Source: Desertibaculum subflavum
Lineage (GTDB): Bacteria > Pseudomonadota > Alphaproteobacteria > Ferrovibrionales > Ferrovibrionaceae
Reading direction: 5' to 3'
NCBI GenBank assembly: GCA_003576705.1
Contig: QOZS01000022.1
Coordinates: 19,807 to 83,806, forward strand
DNA length: 64,000 nt
A program made the position numbers and the translations under genes. The notes beneath the pieces are model-generated. The model was given only the letters and a program-made list of their open reading frames with translations. It was not told the origin of the DNA and ran no database searches. Positions 55,735 to 63,884 of this stretch are shown piece after piece; the stretch's first letter is position 1, and every line of letters starts with the position of its first letter.

Positions 55735-56807
55735 CCGAGCCGGCCGCACATATGGACCTCGCCCGCTTCCGGGAGATGCTGCTGCAATCGGCCGGGGTCG
55801 GCCTCGCGATCGTCCACCGCCGCAGCGGCGCCGTGCTGTTCCACAATCAGCGCTTCGCCGAGTGGTTTCCTGCGGCCGGCGAAGCGGATGCGACGCTGGC
55901 CCGGCTGCTGCCGGCGCTGGACCTGGCGGGCCTGGAGCCGCAGCTCGCGGCGGACGGCACGGCGACGGCCGATGTCGAGGTGAAGCCGAAGCGGCGGCCG
56001 ATCCAGCTTCTGGTGCGCCTGGAGGCGTCGGAGCGCGAAGGCGCCGAGGTGCTGATCGTCGAGTGCCAGAACGTCTCCAAGCTGCGCGAGCTGGAGTTCA
56101 TGATCGAATCCTATTCCAAGATGATCGAGCGGCAGAACCGCGACCTGACCAAGGAGAAGGAGCGCGTCGAGCGCCTGCTGCTCAACATCATGCCGAAGAC
56201 GGTGTACGAGGAATGGAAGTCGTTCGGCGTCACCACGCCGCAGCGCTACGATGCCTCGGTGCTGACGCTCGACTTCGTCGATTTCACCGAGATGGCGGTG
56301 ACGCGCGACCCGCCGGCGCTGATCGGCGAGCTGAACGACATTTTTACCGCCTTCGACCGCATCGTGGAGCAGTTCGGCTGCGAGCGCATCAAGACGATCG
56401 GCGACGGCTACATCGCGGTCTCCGGCATTCCCGAGCGCACGCCCGATCACGCCCAGAACGTGGCCAAGGTGGCCTTGCGCTTCGTGCGCTATCTCAACCG
56501 CCGCAATGCGTCGAGCCCGAACCAGTGGCGCTGCCGCATCGGGCTGGCCAGCGGGCCGGTGATCGGCTCGATCGTCGGCATCCAGAAATACGTCTACGAC
56601 ATCTTCGGCGAAGGCGTGAACATGGCGGCGCGCATGGAGGAGGTCTCGGGGCCGATGCAGATCACGCTGCCGGAAACGATGCGCGCGCGCCTGCGCGGCG
56701 AGTTCCAGTTCGGCGCGCTGCGCACCGTCGACCTGAAGGGCTTCGGCGCGACGCAGATCTGCACGCTCGAAGGCGGCGGCGCCCTGCTGGACGAGATTCC
56801 GATCTGA
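55731..56807 (+). CDS. Class III adenylate cyclase with PAS-like N-terminus
   Basis: A 358-residue soluble cyclase. N-terminal PAS-like domain about 8-118, a predicted signalling coiled coil about 118-160 (YSKMIERQNRDLTKEKERVE), and a catalytic domain about 170-345. Metal Asp181 (TLDFVDFTEM) and Asp225 (IGDGYIAVSG), base-specifying Lys221 (RIKTIGD) and Asp290 (VYDIFGEGVN), Asn297 and Arg301 are all present; the Lys/Asp pair indicates ATP rather than GTP. It should make cAMP. It overlaps the truncated hemoglobin gene by 4 nt, so globin gas or redox state may feed the cyclase. Confidence 0.9.
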   Translation: MTEPAAHMDLARFREMLLQSAGVGLAIVHRRSGAVLFHNQRFAEWFPAAGEADATLARLLPALDLAGLEPQLAADGTATADVEVKPKRRPIQLLVRLEASEREGAEVLIVECQNVSKLRELEFMIESYSKMIERQNRDLTKEKERVERLLLNIMPKTVYEEWKSFGVTTPQRYDASVLTLDFVDFTEMAVTRDPPALIGELNDIFTAFDRIVEQFGCERIKTIGDGYIAVSGIPERTPDHAQNVAKVALRFVRYLNRRNASSPNQWRCRIGLASGPVIGSIVGIQKYVYDIFGEGVNMAARMEEVSGPMQITLPETMRARLRGEFQFGALRTVDLKGFGATQICTLEGGGALLDEIPI

Positions 56808-56853
56808 GCGCGGCTGCTTCGCTCGCAACGACGAAACAGGGGAGGAAATTCGC

Positions 56854-57732
56854 ATGACGTCGCCCGCCAAGGACGCACCCGCCCGCTTGCGCGCGCTGCT
56901 GGCCGAACCCGGCTTCGTGGTGATGCCGGCGGTATGGGACGGGCTCACCGCCAGGCTCGCCCGCGCGGCCGGCTTCCATTGCGCCTTCCTCTCCGGCTCC
57001 TGCGTCGCCGCGTCGCGGCTCGGCGGGCCGGATCTCGATCTCGTCTCCTTCGGCGAGATGTTCGACAGCTTCAACATGGTGCACGGCGCGGCGCCCGATC
57101 TGCTGGTCCTGGCCGACGGCGACCATGGCTACGGCAATGCGATGAACGTGCAGCGCACGGTGGCCGCCTATGGCCGCGCCGGCGCCGCCGCGGTGCTGAT
57201 CGAGGACAAGATCACCCCGCGCGCGCTCACTTCGGCCGGCAAGCCCTGCCTGCCGCGCGAGGAGGCGCGGATGAAAATCCGCGCCGCCGTCCATGCGGCG
57301 AAGGAAAGCGGCATCCTGGTGCTGGCCCGCACCGATTGCCGGCCGACCCAGGGCATCGACGAGGCGGTGGCGCGGATCGAGATGTATGTCGAGGAGGGGG
57401 CCGACATCCTGTTCCTCGACAGCCCGGGCGACGAGGGCGAGATCCGCCGCGCCGTCGCCGCGGCCAAGGGCAGGCCCTCCTTCGTCGTGCTGTCGCCCGG
57501 CGCGCCGCGGGCGACGCCCTCGCAGGCGGAAGCCGCCGCGCTCGGCTTCAAGATCGGCACCTTTCCGACCGCCATGCTGTCGCCCGCCATTGCCGGCATG
57601 CAGGCGGGGCTCGCGGCGCTCGAGGCGGGCGAGGCGGAATCCAAGGCGGCGCTGCCGCCGGCTGAGCTCCGCCGCATCCTGGGCTATGCCGATTACGACG
57701 CGGCGGCGAAGCCGTTCCTGACCGGCGGGTAG
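56854..57732 (+). CDS. Isocitrate lyase / PEP mutase superfamily protein
   Basis: A 292-residue TIM-barrel enzyme of the ICL/PEPM superfamily: FVVMPAVWDGLTARLARAAGFHCAFLSGSCVAASRLGGPDL, LADGDHGYGNAMNVQRTV (metal-ligand Asp), VLIEDKITPR and RTDCRPTQGIDEAVARIEMYVEEGADILFLDSP. The KKCGH signature of true isocitrate lyases is absent, so it is more likely a carboxyphosphonoenolpyruvate-mutase-like or oxaloacetate decarboxylase-like lyase. It lies 46 bp after the cyclase gene on the same strand. Confidence 0.85.
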   Translation: MTSPAKDAPARLRALLAEPGFVVMPAVWDGLTARLARAAGFHCAFLSGSCVAASRLGGPDLDLVSFGEMFDSFNMVHGAAPDLLVLADGDHGYGNAMNVQRTVAAYGRAGAAAVLIEDKITPRALTSAGKPCLPREEARMKIRAAVHAAKESGILVLARTDCRPTQGIDEAVARIEMYVEEGADILFLDSPGDEGEIRRAVAAAKGRPSFVVLSPGAPRATPSQAEAAALGFKIGTFPTAMLSPAIAGMQAGLAALEAGEAESKAALPPAELRRILGYADYDAAAKPFLTGG

Positions 57733-57796
57733 GCGGGCGCCGCGCGCCGTCCACCACTCCGCAACGACTCTGCGCCATATTCCGGGCGGCCGCGCC

Positions 57797-58363
57797 ATGT
57801 CATCCGATTCGCCGACACGCCCTCCCGCCCCGGCGCATCCGCGCCCGCTCGCCGAGCGGATGGCGGCCAGCCTGCGGGCGGAATTCGGCCCCGACGAGCC
57901 GCCGCCGGCGGCGGCGCATCCGAAGGTGCAGCGCATCGTGCGGCTCTGGCAGTCGCTCCGGCCGGGCCCAGGCCTGCTGCCGGGCCGCCGGCATTTCGAC
58001 CCGCTGCAGGCGCCCGACCTGCTCAACAACATCTGGCTGATGGAGGTGGTGGACGAGGATCCCCGCCGCTACCGCCTGCGCCTGGTCGGCGGCGCCCTGG
58101 TCGAGGCCGGCACCGGCATCCGCAAGGGCCAGTTCTTCGGCGATGTCGGCTCGCGCGAGGAAGCGGCGAGCGCCGCCCAGGTGTTCCGCCATCTGGAGCG
58201 CTGCCGGCGGATCAACTGGCGCCGCGGGCCCTCGGCGCTCGGCTATATGGAGCATGTGCGCGAGCTCGAGCGCGTCATCCTGCCGATGGCGGCCGACGGC
58301 GTGACGGTCGACATATTCATGTGCCTGACGGTGTTCTATTACGCGGATGGCCGCGAAGTTTGA
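57797..58363 (+). CDS. PAS domain-containing protein
   Basis: A 188-residue protein with one PAS-like domain (about 45-175): VQRIVRLWQSLRPGPGLLPGRRHFDPLQAPDLLNNIWLMEVVDEDPRRYRLRLVGGALVEAGTG and RRINWRRGPSALGYMEHVRELERVILPMAADGVTVDIFMCLTVF. Stand-alone PAS proteins of this type are frequent in alphaproteobacteria, with no known partner. No output domain is fused. ATG 57797 is the natural start. Confidence 0.82.
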   Translation: MSSDSPTRPPAPAHPRPLAERMAASLRAEFGPDEPPPAAAHPKVQRIVRLWQSLRPGPGLLPGRRHFDPLQAPDLLNNIWLMEVVDEDPRRYRLRLVGGALVEAGTGIRKGQFFGDVGSREEAASAAQVFRHLERCRRINWRRGPSALGYMEHVRELERVILPMAADGVTVDIFMCLTVFYYADGREV

Positions 58364-58432
58364 TCCCGGCCTCAAAACCGCCGGATTTCTGTCGAGGATC
58401 GGGCAGCGGGCGGGGCATAAGGGGATATCGGT

Positions 58433-58597
58433 TTGACCAAGCTCTTCCTGCTCACCATTGCCGCCGGCGCGACGATCCTGCTCATCGGCGGCCTCATCGC
58501 CATCATCCTGTTCCGCCGCGAGACGCGGCGCGCCGAATTCGGCCGCGCGCCGGAGCAGTTCCGCGACGGCCGGCACCACCGCCGGCTGGTTTTCTGA
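58433..58597 (+). CDS. Small single-span membrane protein, TTG start
   Basis: A 54-residue frame too short for usual gene finding. It starts at TTG 58433 behind a GGGG site: TKLFLLTIAAGATILLIGGLIAIILF (one hydrophobic span) and then a basic tail RRETRRAEFGRAPEQFRDGRHHRRLVF. Length and charge distribution fit a real small membrane protein; similar tiny TM proteins are common in this position between genes. Function unknown. Confidence 0.55.
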   Translation: MTKLFLLTIAAGATILLIGGLIAIILFRRETRRAEFGRAPEQFRDGRHHRRLVF

Positions 58598-58679
58598 GCC
58601 GCGCCGCATCGCTGACCCGCAATTCTGCATGGGCTTTGCTGTAGAACGGGCCGCCGGGATCGGCTAAACCGGCCGCCCG

Positions 58680-59954
58680 ATGCACGCGCCCGTCGCCCCG
58701 CCTCTCGCCCAGCCGCCCGGCCTCGCCAAGCCCGGCCTGGACCGCCGCATGCGGACGAACCTGTTCCTGCTCGCCGCCTGCCAGGCGGTCGGCCAGGCCG
58801 GCAACACCATGATGTTCGCGGCGACCGCGCTCTCGGTCGTCACCTTCTTCCCGATGCGCGACCTCGCGACCTTGCCGATCACCTTGCAGCATGTCGGCGT
58901 CATGCTGTCGGTGTTCCCGGCGGCGCTGCTGATGCAGCGGCACGGCCGGCGCGTCGGCTTCCGCCTCGGATCGTTGTTCGGCATGGCGGGCGCGGCGACG
59001 CTGGCGCTCGGCCTGTATCTCGCGAGCTTCGTCCTGATGTGCGCCGGCGGCCTGATCCTCGGCTATGCCGTCGCCAACCTGCAGATGTACCGCTTCGCCG
59101 CGGTGGAGCTGGTGCCGCCGTCCTACCGGCCGAAGGCGATCGCCTGGGTGACGGCGGGCGGCGTGGTCGCCGGCATCATCGGGCCGAGCCTGGCGCGGCT
59201 CACGCATGACCAGCTGCTGCCGCTCTACTTCGCCACCTATCTCGGCATGATCGGCCTGCACGTCATCGTCTTTGCGGTGATGACGTTCATCCGCTTCCCG
59301 ACGACCCTGCCGGAAGATCCCGCCGGCAGCGCCGCCGCCGCCGCCGCACCGGCCCAGGCCGCGCTGCCGCCGCGCCCGCTGCTCGAGATCGCCATGCAGC
59401 CGCGCTTCCTCGCCGCGGTGATCTGCGGCATGTCGGCCTTCGGCATCATGTCGTTCCTGATGGGCGCCTCGCCGCTCGCCATCGTTGCCTGCGGCCTGCC
59501 GCACACGGAGGCGCATTGGGTGATCTTCCTGCACGTGATGGGGATGTTCGTGCCGTCCTTCTTCACCGGCAACCTGATCACGCGCTACGGCACGCTCCGC
59601 ATCATGTCGCTCGGCGTCGTGGTGTTCCTGGCCGGCGTCGCCGCCGGGCTGGCCGGGCAGACCGACTGGCATTTCCGCATCGCGCTGACCTTGAACGGCA
59701 TCGGCTGGAATTTCCTGTTCATCGGCGCGACGACATTGGTGACGACCTGCTACCGCCCGTCGGAGCGCGGCAAGGCGCAGGCGCTGAACGATTTCCTGGT
59801 CTTCGGCACCACCGCGACGGCGAGCTTCCTGGCCGGCTTCCTGCAGGAGCGTTTGGGTTGGGAGCCGCTCAACTGGTTCTCCGTCGCGCTGCTGGTCGCG
59901 GCCACCTTCGCGCTGTTCTGGCTCCGCGCCCAGCCGCAGTCGAAGCCCGCTTAA
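58680..59954 (+). CDS. Major facilitator superfamily transporter
   Basis: A 424-residue MFS protein with 12 predicted TM segments, split by a central loop rich in Ala and Pro (about 215-235, LPEDPAGSAAAAAAPAQAALP). The loop 2-3 motif is MQRHGRRVGFRLGSLFG, and TM4-TM5 includes GYAVANLQMYRFAAVELVPPSYRPKAIAWV. The substrate is unknown. The start ATG 58680 follows the small membrane protein by 82 bp. Confidence 0.9.
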   Translation: MHAPVAPPLAQPPGLAKPGLDRRMRTNLFLLAACQAVGQAGNTMMFAATALSVVTFFPMRDLATLPITLQHVGVMLSVFPAALLMQRHGRRVGFRLGSLFGMAGAATLALGLYLASFVLMCAGGLILGYAVANLQMYRFAAVELVPPSYRPKAIAWVTAGGVVAGIIGPSLARLTHDQLLPLYFATYLGMIGLHVIVFAVMTFIRFPTTLPEDPAGSAAAAAAPAQAALPPRPLLEIAMQPRFLAAVICGMSAFGIMSFLMGASPLAIVACGLPHTEAHWVIFLHVMGMFVPSFFTGNLITRYGTLRIMSLGVVVFLAGVAAGLAGQTDWHFRIALTLNGIGWNFLFIGATTLVTTCYRPSERGKAQALNDFLVFGTTATASFLAGFLQERLGWEPLNWFSVALLVAATFALFWLRAQPQSKPA

Positions 59955-59964
59955 GCAGCGACAA

Positions 59965-60039
59965 TCAGAACAGCAGATACAGCAGGATGATGACGGGGAT
60001 CGGAATGCCGATCAGCCAGAGAAGTATGCCTTTGCCCAT
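59965..60039 (-). CDS. 24-residue hydrophobic micro-protein
   Basis: A 24-codon frame with a perfect GGAGG ribosome site 5 nt before ATG 60039: MGKGILLWLIGIPIPVIILL and then YLLF. One membrane span with PIP in the middle. I recall very similar tiny proteins annotated as hypothetical in rhizobial genomes, so it is probably genuine. It lies between the convergent MFS gene and the divergent end of the upstream PEP-CTERM-like gene. Function unknown. Confidence 0.65.
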   Translation of the reverse strand: MGKGILLWLIGIPIPVIILLYLLF

Positions 60040-60078
60040 GTCGACCTCCAGTCGACAGGCGTAACGGCCGGCGCGGCT

Positions 60079-60741
60079 TTATGGTTCCATGCGGCGGCGC
60101 CGCGCCAAGCCGAGCGCGGCGATGCCGGCCGCGAGCAGCGGCAGGCTGGCGGGTGCCGGAATGGCCGTGCCCTCGCTGCCGTCCAGCCATTGCGCGGTGA
60201 ACGGCACGCCGTCCTTGAAGTCGGCCGAACTGCCGGCGCCCTGGGTGGTCAGGATCTGCAGAAGGAAGACGTCGCCCACATCGATCCGGCTTCCCGCCGG
60301 CGCGGTGAACAGCACTTCCGACGTGCCGATGAAGGTGGTGTCCCAGAGTTCGTTGGTGTCGAAGTTGACGAACCTCGTCGCCTCGGCGAGCAGCGCGGTG
60401 GTTCCCGGCGTGGTGTCGATGGCAAAGCCGGACGCCGCCGGAAACGCGAACGCAATGCGGAACCCGGTCGCCCAGTCGCCGTTGCCGTTCGATATCGCCG
60501 AGGTCAGGTTGAACTTGGTGCTCAGCGACTCTCGTTTCGGCAGATACCACTGCAGTTCCAGGGGCGAAATGGTGAGCTTGAAATCCCAGCTATGCCCCAG
60601 CGGATCCGTTCCGTCCCCGCTGGTGCCGCTGAAGGCGACCGAAACCGCCCCTGCCGATCCGGATGCAAGGCCGAGCCCCGCCATCGCCAAAGCCAGAGCC
60701 GCGCCGGCGCGCCTGAGCGCCCCGCCGAACCGGTCGTACAT
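60079..60741 (-). CDS. VPLPA/PAP-CTERM-type secreted protein
   Basis: A 220-residue secreted protein: signal peptide about 1-33 (AALALAMAGLGLASGSAGA), beta-rich body (HSWDFKLTISPLELQWYLPKRESL), and the C-terminal AIPAPASLPLLAAGIAALGLARRRRMEP, a PEP-CTERM-like sorting signal with IPAP in place of VPEP. It likely goes through an exosortase or a related sorter. No domain function is known. ATG 60741 is the natural start. Confidence 0.82.
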   Translation of the reverse strand: MYDRFGGALRRAGAALALAMAGLGLASGSAGAVSVAFSGTSGDGTDPLGHSWDFKLTISPLELQWYLPKRESLSTKFNLTSAISNGNGDWATGFRIAFAFPAASGFAIDTTPGTTALLAEATRFVNFDTNELWDTTFIGTSEVLFTAPAGSRIDVGDVFLLQILTTQGAGSSADFKDGVPFTAQWLDGSEGTAIPAPASLPLLAAGIAALGLARRRRMEP

Positions 60742-60925
60742 GATGGCTACCCCCTCACTCCACTCGCGGCGGCACAGTCGGGGCGCCGGCAGGGGCCGGC
60801 AAGCATGGTTTTGTAGGGCGCCGGGTTCGGCGGGCCGGGTCGAAATTTTTTACGCCGGCTGTCGGCCGGCGGCCGGCACGCCCGTCCTTGGGGCAACAGA
60901 CCTCGTCAGATGAAAGGAGTCCGAC

Positions 60926-61393
60926 ATGGCCCAACCCTCCGACAATCCCTCGACCGGCACGATCCGCCTGCACCGGGTGCTGGCCACCAGCCCCGAAAAG
61001 ATCTACCGCGCCTTCACCACGCCCGAGGCGGTGGCGCGCTGGCTGCCGCCGAACGGCTTCACCTGCACCGTGCATCATTTCGACGCCAAGGTGGGCGGCA
61101 CCCACCGGATGTCGTTCACCAACTTCACCACCGGCAACGCGCATGCCTTCGGCGGCACCTATCTCGAGCTCGTGCCGGGCGAGCGCATCCGCTACACCGA
61201 CCGCTTCGACGATCCGAACCTGCCCGGCGAGATGACCGTCACCGTGACGCTCAAGCGGGTGTCGGTGGGCACCGAGATCAACATCGTGCAGGAAGGCGTG
61301 CCGGCGGTGATCCCGCCCGAGGCCTGCTATCTCGGCTGGCAGCAATCGCTGGAGCACCTCGCCAGGCTGGTCGAGCCGGAGATTCCGGGGTGA
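60926..61393 (+). CDS. SRPBCC (AHSA1-like) family protein
   Basis: A 155-residue helix-grip protein: LHRVLATSPEKIYRAFTTPEAVARWLPPNGFTC, KVGGTHRMSFTNFTTG, FGGTYLELVPGERIRYTDRFDDPNLPGEMTVTVTL and CYLGWQQSLEHLARLVEPEIPG. This is the AHA1-domain subset of SRPBCC, often binding hydrophobic ligands. No role is evident from neighbours. ATG 60926 follows GAAAGGAG at suitable distance. Confidence 0.9.
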   Translation: MAQPSDNPSTGTIRLHRVLATSPEKIYRAFTTPEAVARWLPPNGFTCTVHHFDAKVGGTHRMSFTNFTTGNAHAFGGTYLELVPGERIRYTDRFDDPNLPGEMTVTVTLKRVSVGTEINIVQEGVPAVIPPEACYLGWQQSLEHLARLVEPEIPG

Positions 61394-61525
61394 ACGGTTG
61401 CCGGCGCATCTGCGGCGCCGGGATATGCGCAGCACCATGCGAGTTCGGAGGGTGGCAGGGTAGCCGGCCGAGCCGGCGGCGGAGGTCAAGCCGGCCCGGC
61501 GTAGCGGCTCTCGGAAGCCCGGCGG

Positions 61526-61963
61526 CTACGGCACGACGATGACCGCGCAGGGCGCCGTGGCGGTCACCTGCCGGGATACGCTGCCGAGCAGGGCGCTGGC
61601 GATCGGGCCCCGCCCGCGCTTGCCCATCACGATCACATCCGCCTGGTTCTTCTGCGCCGCTTCCACGATCGACAGCGCCGCCTCGCCGGAATGAATCTCG
61701 GCCTCGACCTGCGGCGCGCCCAGACGGAGCGCGTCTCTGGTGGCATGCGCCACGGTCTGCTCGGCCCACACGTTCAGAGCGCCTTCCGGCGTGTCGTGCT
61801 CCTGGTGGGAATATTCAACGACATCCGGCTGCGACGCGTTGAAGTAGTCGACCACGCTCACGACGGTCAGGGGGCATTGCTCGTGCGCGGCCAGGCGCGC
61901 GGCGAACGCGACCGCTCGGCCGGCGATGTCGGACCCGTCCGTAGCCACGAGGATGCGCTGCAT
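61526..61963 (-). CDS. Universal stress protein (UspA family)
   Basis: A 145-residue UspA-fold protein: ILVATDGSDIAGRAVAFAARLA at the N-terminus and the ATP-binding loop VMGKRGRGPIASALLGSVSRQVTATAPCAVIVV at the C-terminus (G-2x-G-9x-G(S/T)-like pattern), which points to an ATP-binding Usp. Function: stress-linked nucleotide binding. It is monocistronic on the minus strand. Confidence 0.93.
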   Translation of the reverse strand: MQRILVATDGSDIAGRAVAFAARLAAHEQCPLTVVSVVDYFNASQPDVVEYSHQEHDTPEGALNVWAEQTVAHATRDALRLGAPQVEAEIHSGEAALSIVEAAQKNQADVIVMGKRGRGPIASALLGSVSRQVTATAPCAVIVVP

Positions 61964-62000
61964 GCTGACCCTCGCTTCCTGAATTGGCGCGACGGCTAAT

Positions 62001-62390
62001 TTACAATGTTAGGGAATGTCGCGCCGGGGCGCAAACGGCATCGGCCGCGTCCGGTGCCGGCGCTTCGGCGGGACGCTTGCGCGGGTCGCCGTCACTGCGC
62101 GGTGGAATAGGGCGTTGCGCGTGACGCCTTTCAACACCCTTGCGTATGCTTCTTCCGCGTGCGCCCCGCTCGCGCAGCTTGATCTCTGCTGAGCTGCGTC
62201 CTGCTTTGACGATCTTTGCAGCGACGCTCTCGCCATCGCGCTGCAATTGGAATTTGATCCGATCACCTGGTGCGAGCCCCAGGTAGTCGCGCAACGGCTT
62301 CGGAATCGTCATGCGCCCCGACGCGGCGATCGCCGATTCGGGCGCACGCGCGAGCCGAGCCTTCGGCCGCCTGGACACTGGCGTGCTCAC
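62001..62390 (-). CDS. AbrB/MazE/SpoVT-type DNA-binding protein, possibly decayed
   Basis: A 129-residue frame starting at GTG 62390. The region SAIAASGRMTIPKPLRDYLGLAPGDRIKF is an AbrB swapped-hairpin domain, normal for an antitoxin. After about residue 60 the sequence becomes unusually Arg-rich and unlike any family, so a frameshift may have replaced the natural C-terminus. The GTG overlaps the stop of an XRE-like remnant (GTGA), suggesting an original operon. It lies in a tRNA-adjacent patch with signs of gene decay. An antitoxin origin is inferred. Confidence 0.55.
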   Translation of the reverse strand: MSTPVSRRPKARLARAPESAIAASGRMTIPKPLRDYLGLAPGDRIKFQLQRDGESVAAKIVKAGRSSAEIKLRERGARGRSIRKGVERRHAQRPIPPRSDGDPRKRPAEAPAPDAADAVCAPARHSLTL

Positions 62391-62510
62391 GCTGCCACGA
62401 CGCCGATCCGCGCCGCGGCCCGGCCGCGCGGCTTCTTGCGGATGACGATCTCCACGTCGCGGTCGAGCGCGACGAGGAAGGTCATCAGCCGCTCGACCGA
62501 GAATGGCCCT
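62387..62510 (-). pseudogene. Remnant of an XRE/HigA-type antitoxin gene
   Basis: The minus-strand frame ends in FSVERLMTFLVALDRDVEIV then IRKKPRGRAAARIGVVAA, which is the usual C-terminus of XRE-type HigA antitoxins. The N-terminal helix-turn-helix part is missing: upstream of about 62510 the frame runs into non-homologous sequence toward tRNA-Glu (62570). No start codon exists in the right place. The truncation next to a tRNA 3' end may mark a past integration or deletion. Confidence 0.65.
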
Positions 62511-62569
62511 GAATTCTGCGACCAATGCGGCCTGGGAAGGGTATTAATCCTTCGACTGCTGGTGAAGCT

Positions 62570-62645
62570 TGGCGTCCCCACGGGGATTCGAACCCCGGTT
62601 TGCGCCGTGAGAGGGCGCCGTCCTGGGCCTCTAGACGATGGGGAC
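62570..62645 (-). tRNA. tRNA-Glu (anticodon CTC)
   Basis: A 76-nt tRNA with acceptor GTCCCCA/TGGGGAC (5' end at 62645), ATCGTCTAGAGGCCCAGGAC D-arm, anticodon stem GCGCC/GGCGC with loop CTCTCAC (anticodon CTC), GGTTCGAATCC T-loop, and encoded CCA at 62572-62570. It reads GAG Glu codons. Its 3' end borders the XRE remnant. Confidence 0.97.
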
Positions 62646-62761
62646 TGAGGCCGGCCTGAAAAGGCGGCCCTCGTCTTAGCCATCGCCGCGCCCCCTGGCA
62701 AGCGCCGCGCGCTTCGCCATGATGGCGGCCACAAGAAAAAGCCCCGAGGAAACCCCGCCCC

Positions 62762-63643
62762 ATGTCCGCCGCCGCCGCCCGCGACTACCAGCACATCACC
62801 GCCGAGCTCTCCGCCGGCATCCTCACCCTCACCCTCAACCGCCCGGACAAGCTCAACGCCTACACCGCCCGCATGGGCCGCGAGCTCGCCGATGCGTTCA
62901 AATGGGCCGACGAGGACGATGCGATCCGCGTCGTGCTGGTCACCGGCGCCGGGCGCGGCTTCTGCGCCGGCGCGGATATCTCCGGCGGCGCCGACACTTT
63001 CGACACTTCCGCCGCCTCCGCCACCAAAGGCGAGGTGCTGGGCTCGGCCGAAGTGCGCCGGCGCGAGAGCTTCACGATGCGGATCTTCAACTGCCGCAAG
63101 CCTTCCATCGCCGCCATCAACGGCCCGGCGGTCGGCGTCGGCATCACCTTGGCGCTGCCGATGGACATCCTCATCGCCTCGACCGAGGCGCGGTTCGGCT
63201 TCGTCTTCGCCCGCCGCGGCCTGGTGCCGGAGGCGGGCTCGGCCTGGTTCCTGCCACGCCGGGTCGGCCTGTCGCAGGCGATGAGCTGGTGCCTTTCCGG
63301 CCGCGTCTTCGGCGCCGAGGAGGCGCTGAAGGGCGGCCTGGTCAGCGAGGTGGTGCCGGCGGACCAGCTCCTGGCCCGTGCCCGGGCGCTCGCCGAGGAG
63401 ATCGCCAGCGAGACCGCGCCGGTCTCCATCGCGCTCACCCGCGCCATGCTGTGGCGCCTCTCCGGCGAGCCCGGCCCCGGCCCGGCGCTCGATATCGACT
63501 ACCCGATCACCCGCGCGCTCGGCGCCGGCGCCGATGTGAAGGAAGGCGTCGCCGCCTTCCTGGAAAAGCGCAAGCCCCGCTTTCCGGGCAAGGTCTCGGC
63601 CGACATGCCGCCCGCCTATCCGTGGTGGCCGGACAAAGATTGA
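62762..63643 (+). CDS. Enoyl-CoA hydratase/isomerase family protein
   Basis: A 293-residue crotonase-fold protein: GILTLTLNRPDKLNAYTARM, VVLVTGAGRGFCAGADISGGADTF (oxyanion hole region), NCRKPSIAAINGPAVGVGITLALPMDILIAS, and the catalytic-region FGFVFARRGLVPEAGSAWFLPRRVG with one Glu in the second position expected of hydratases. It probably acts in fatty-acid beta-oxidation. ATG 62762 is the family start. It is followed by a hairpin and the repeat at the window end. Confidence 0.92.
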   Translation: MSAAAARDYQHITAELSAGILTLTLNRPDKLNAYTARMGRELADAFKWADEDDAIRVVLVTGAGRGFCAGADISGGADTFDTSAASATKGEVLGSAEVRRRESFTMRIFNCRKPSIAAINGPAVGVGITLALPMDILIASTEARFGFVFARRGLVPEAGSAWFLPRRVGLSQAMSWCLSGRVFGAEEALKGGLVSEVVPADQLLARARALAEEIASETAPVSIALTRAMLWRLSGEPGPGPALDIDYPITRALGAGADVKEGVAAFLEKRKPRFPGKVSADMPPAYPWWPDKD

Positions 63644-63884
63644 GAACCCTCCCCACGTCGCTGCGCGCCGCGAGGGAGGGCTGAAAGCTCTGGCGCCATA
63701 TTTGCTTTTCGTGTAATATTCAGCCGGTGCTGCAGACCACCGCGGTACCCGCTCTTTTACTCGTGAATCGCCCAGCAAACCCGCCCGGCTTCGCCAGCCG
63801 CGAGGGAACACCGCCCGTTCGCGAACCTTCCTTCCGGAAAGTGCTTGACCCTTCTTGGCATGTCAGGGAAACGCCTACCTGGGG
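63644..63884. other. Gene-free stretch after the enoyl-CoA hydratase gene
   Basis: I see no credible coding frame here; long minus-strand frames through it are continuations of shadows. It holds the hairpin at 63647-63680 and a locally AT-richer piece around 63690-63770. A promoter may exist, but I cannot point to one. Confidence 0.5.
63647..63680 (+). terminator. Possible terminator hairpin after the hydratase gene
   Basis: CCCTCCC (63647-63653) and GGGAGGG (63674-63680) pair over 7 bp with a 20-nt GC-rich loop, 3 bp after the stop codon. There is no T-run. It is a plausible transcript end. Confidence 0.5.

Noticed and set aside
62387..63811. 474-residue minus-strand frame through tRNA-Glu and the hydratase gene
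   Set aside because: It crosses a tRNA and is antisense to a clear enoyl-CoA hydratase; only its last 40 or so residues resemble an XRE protein.
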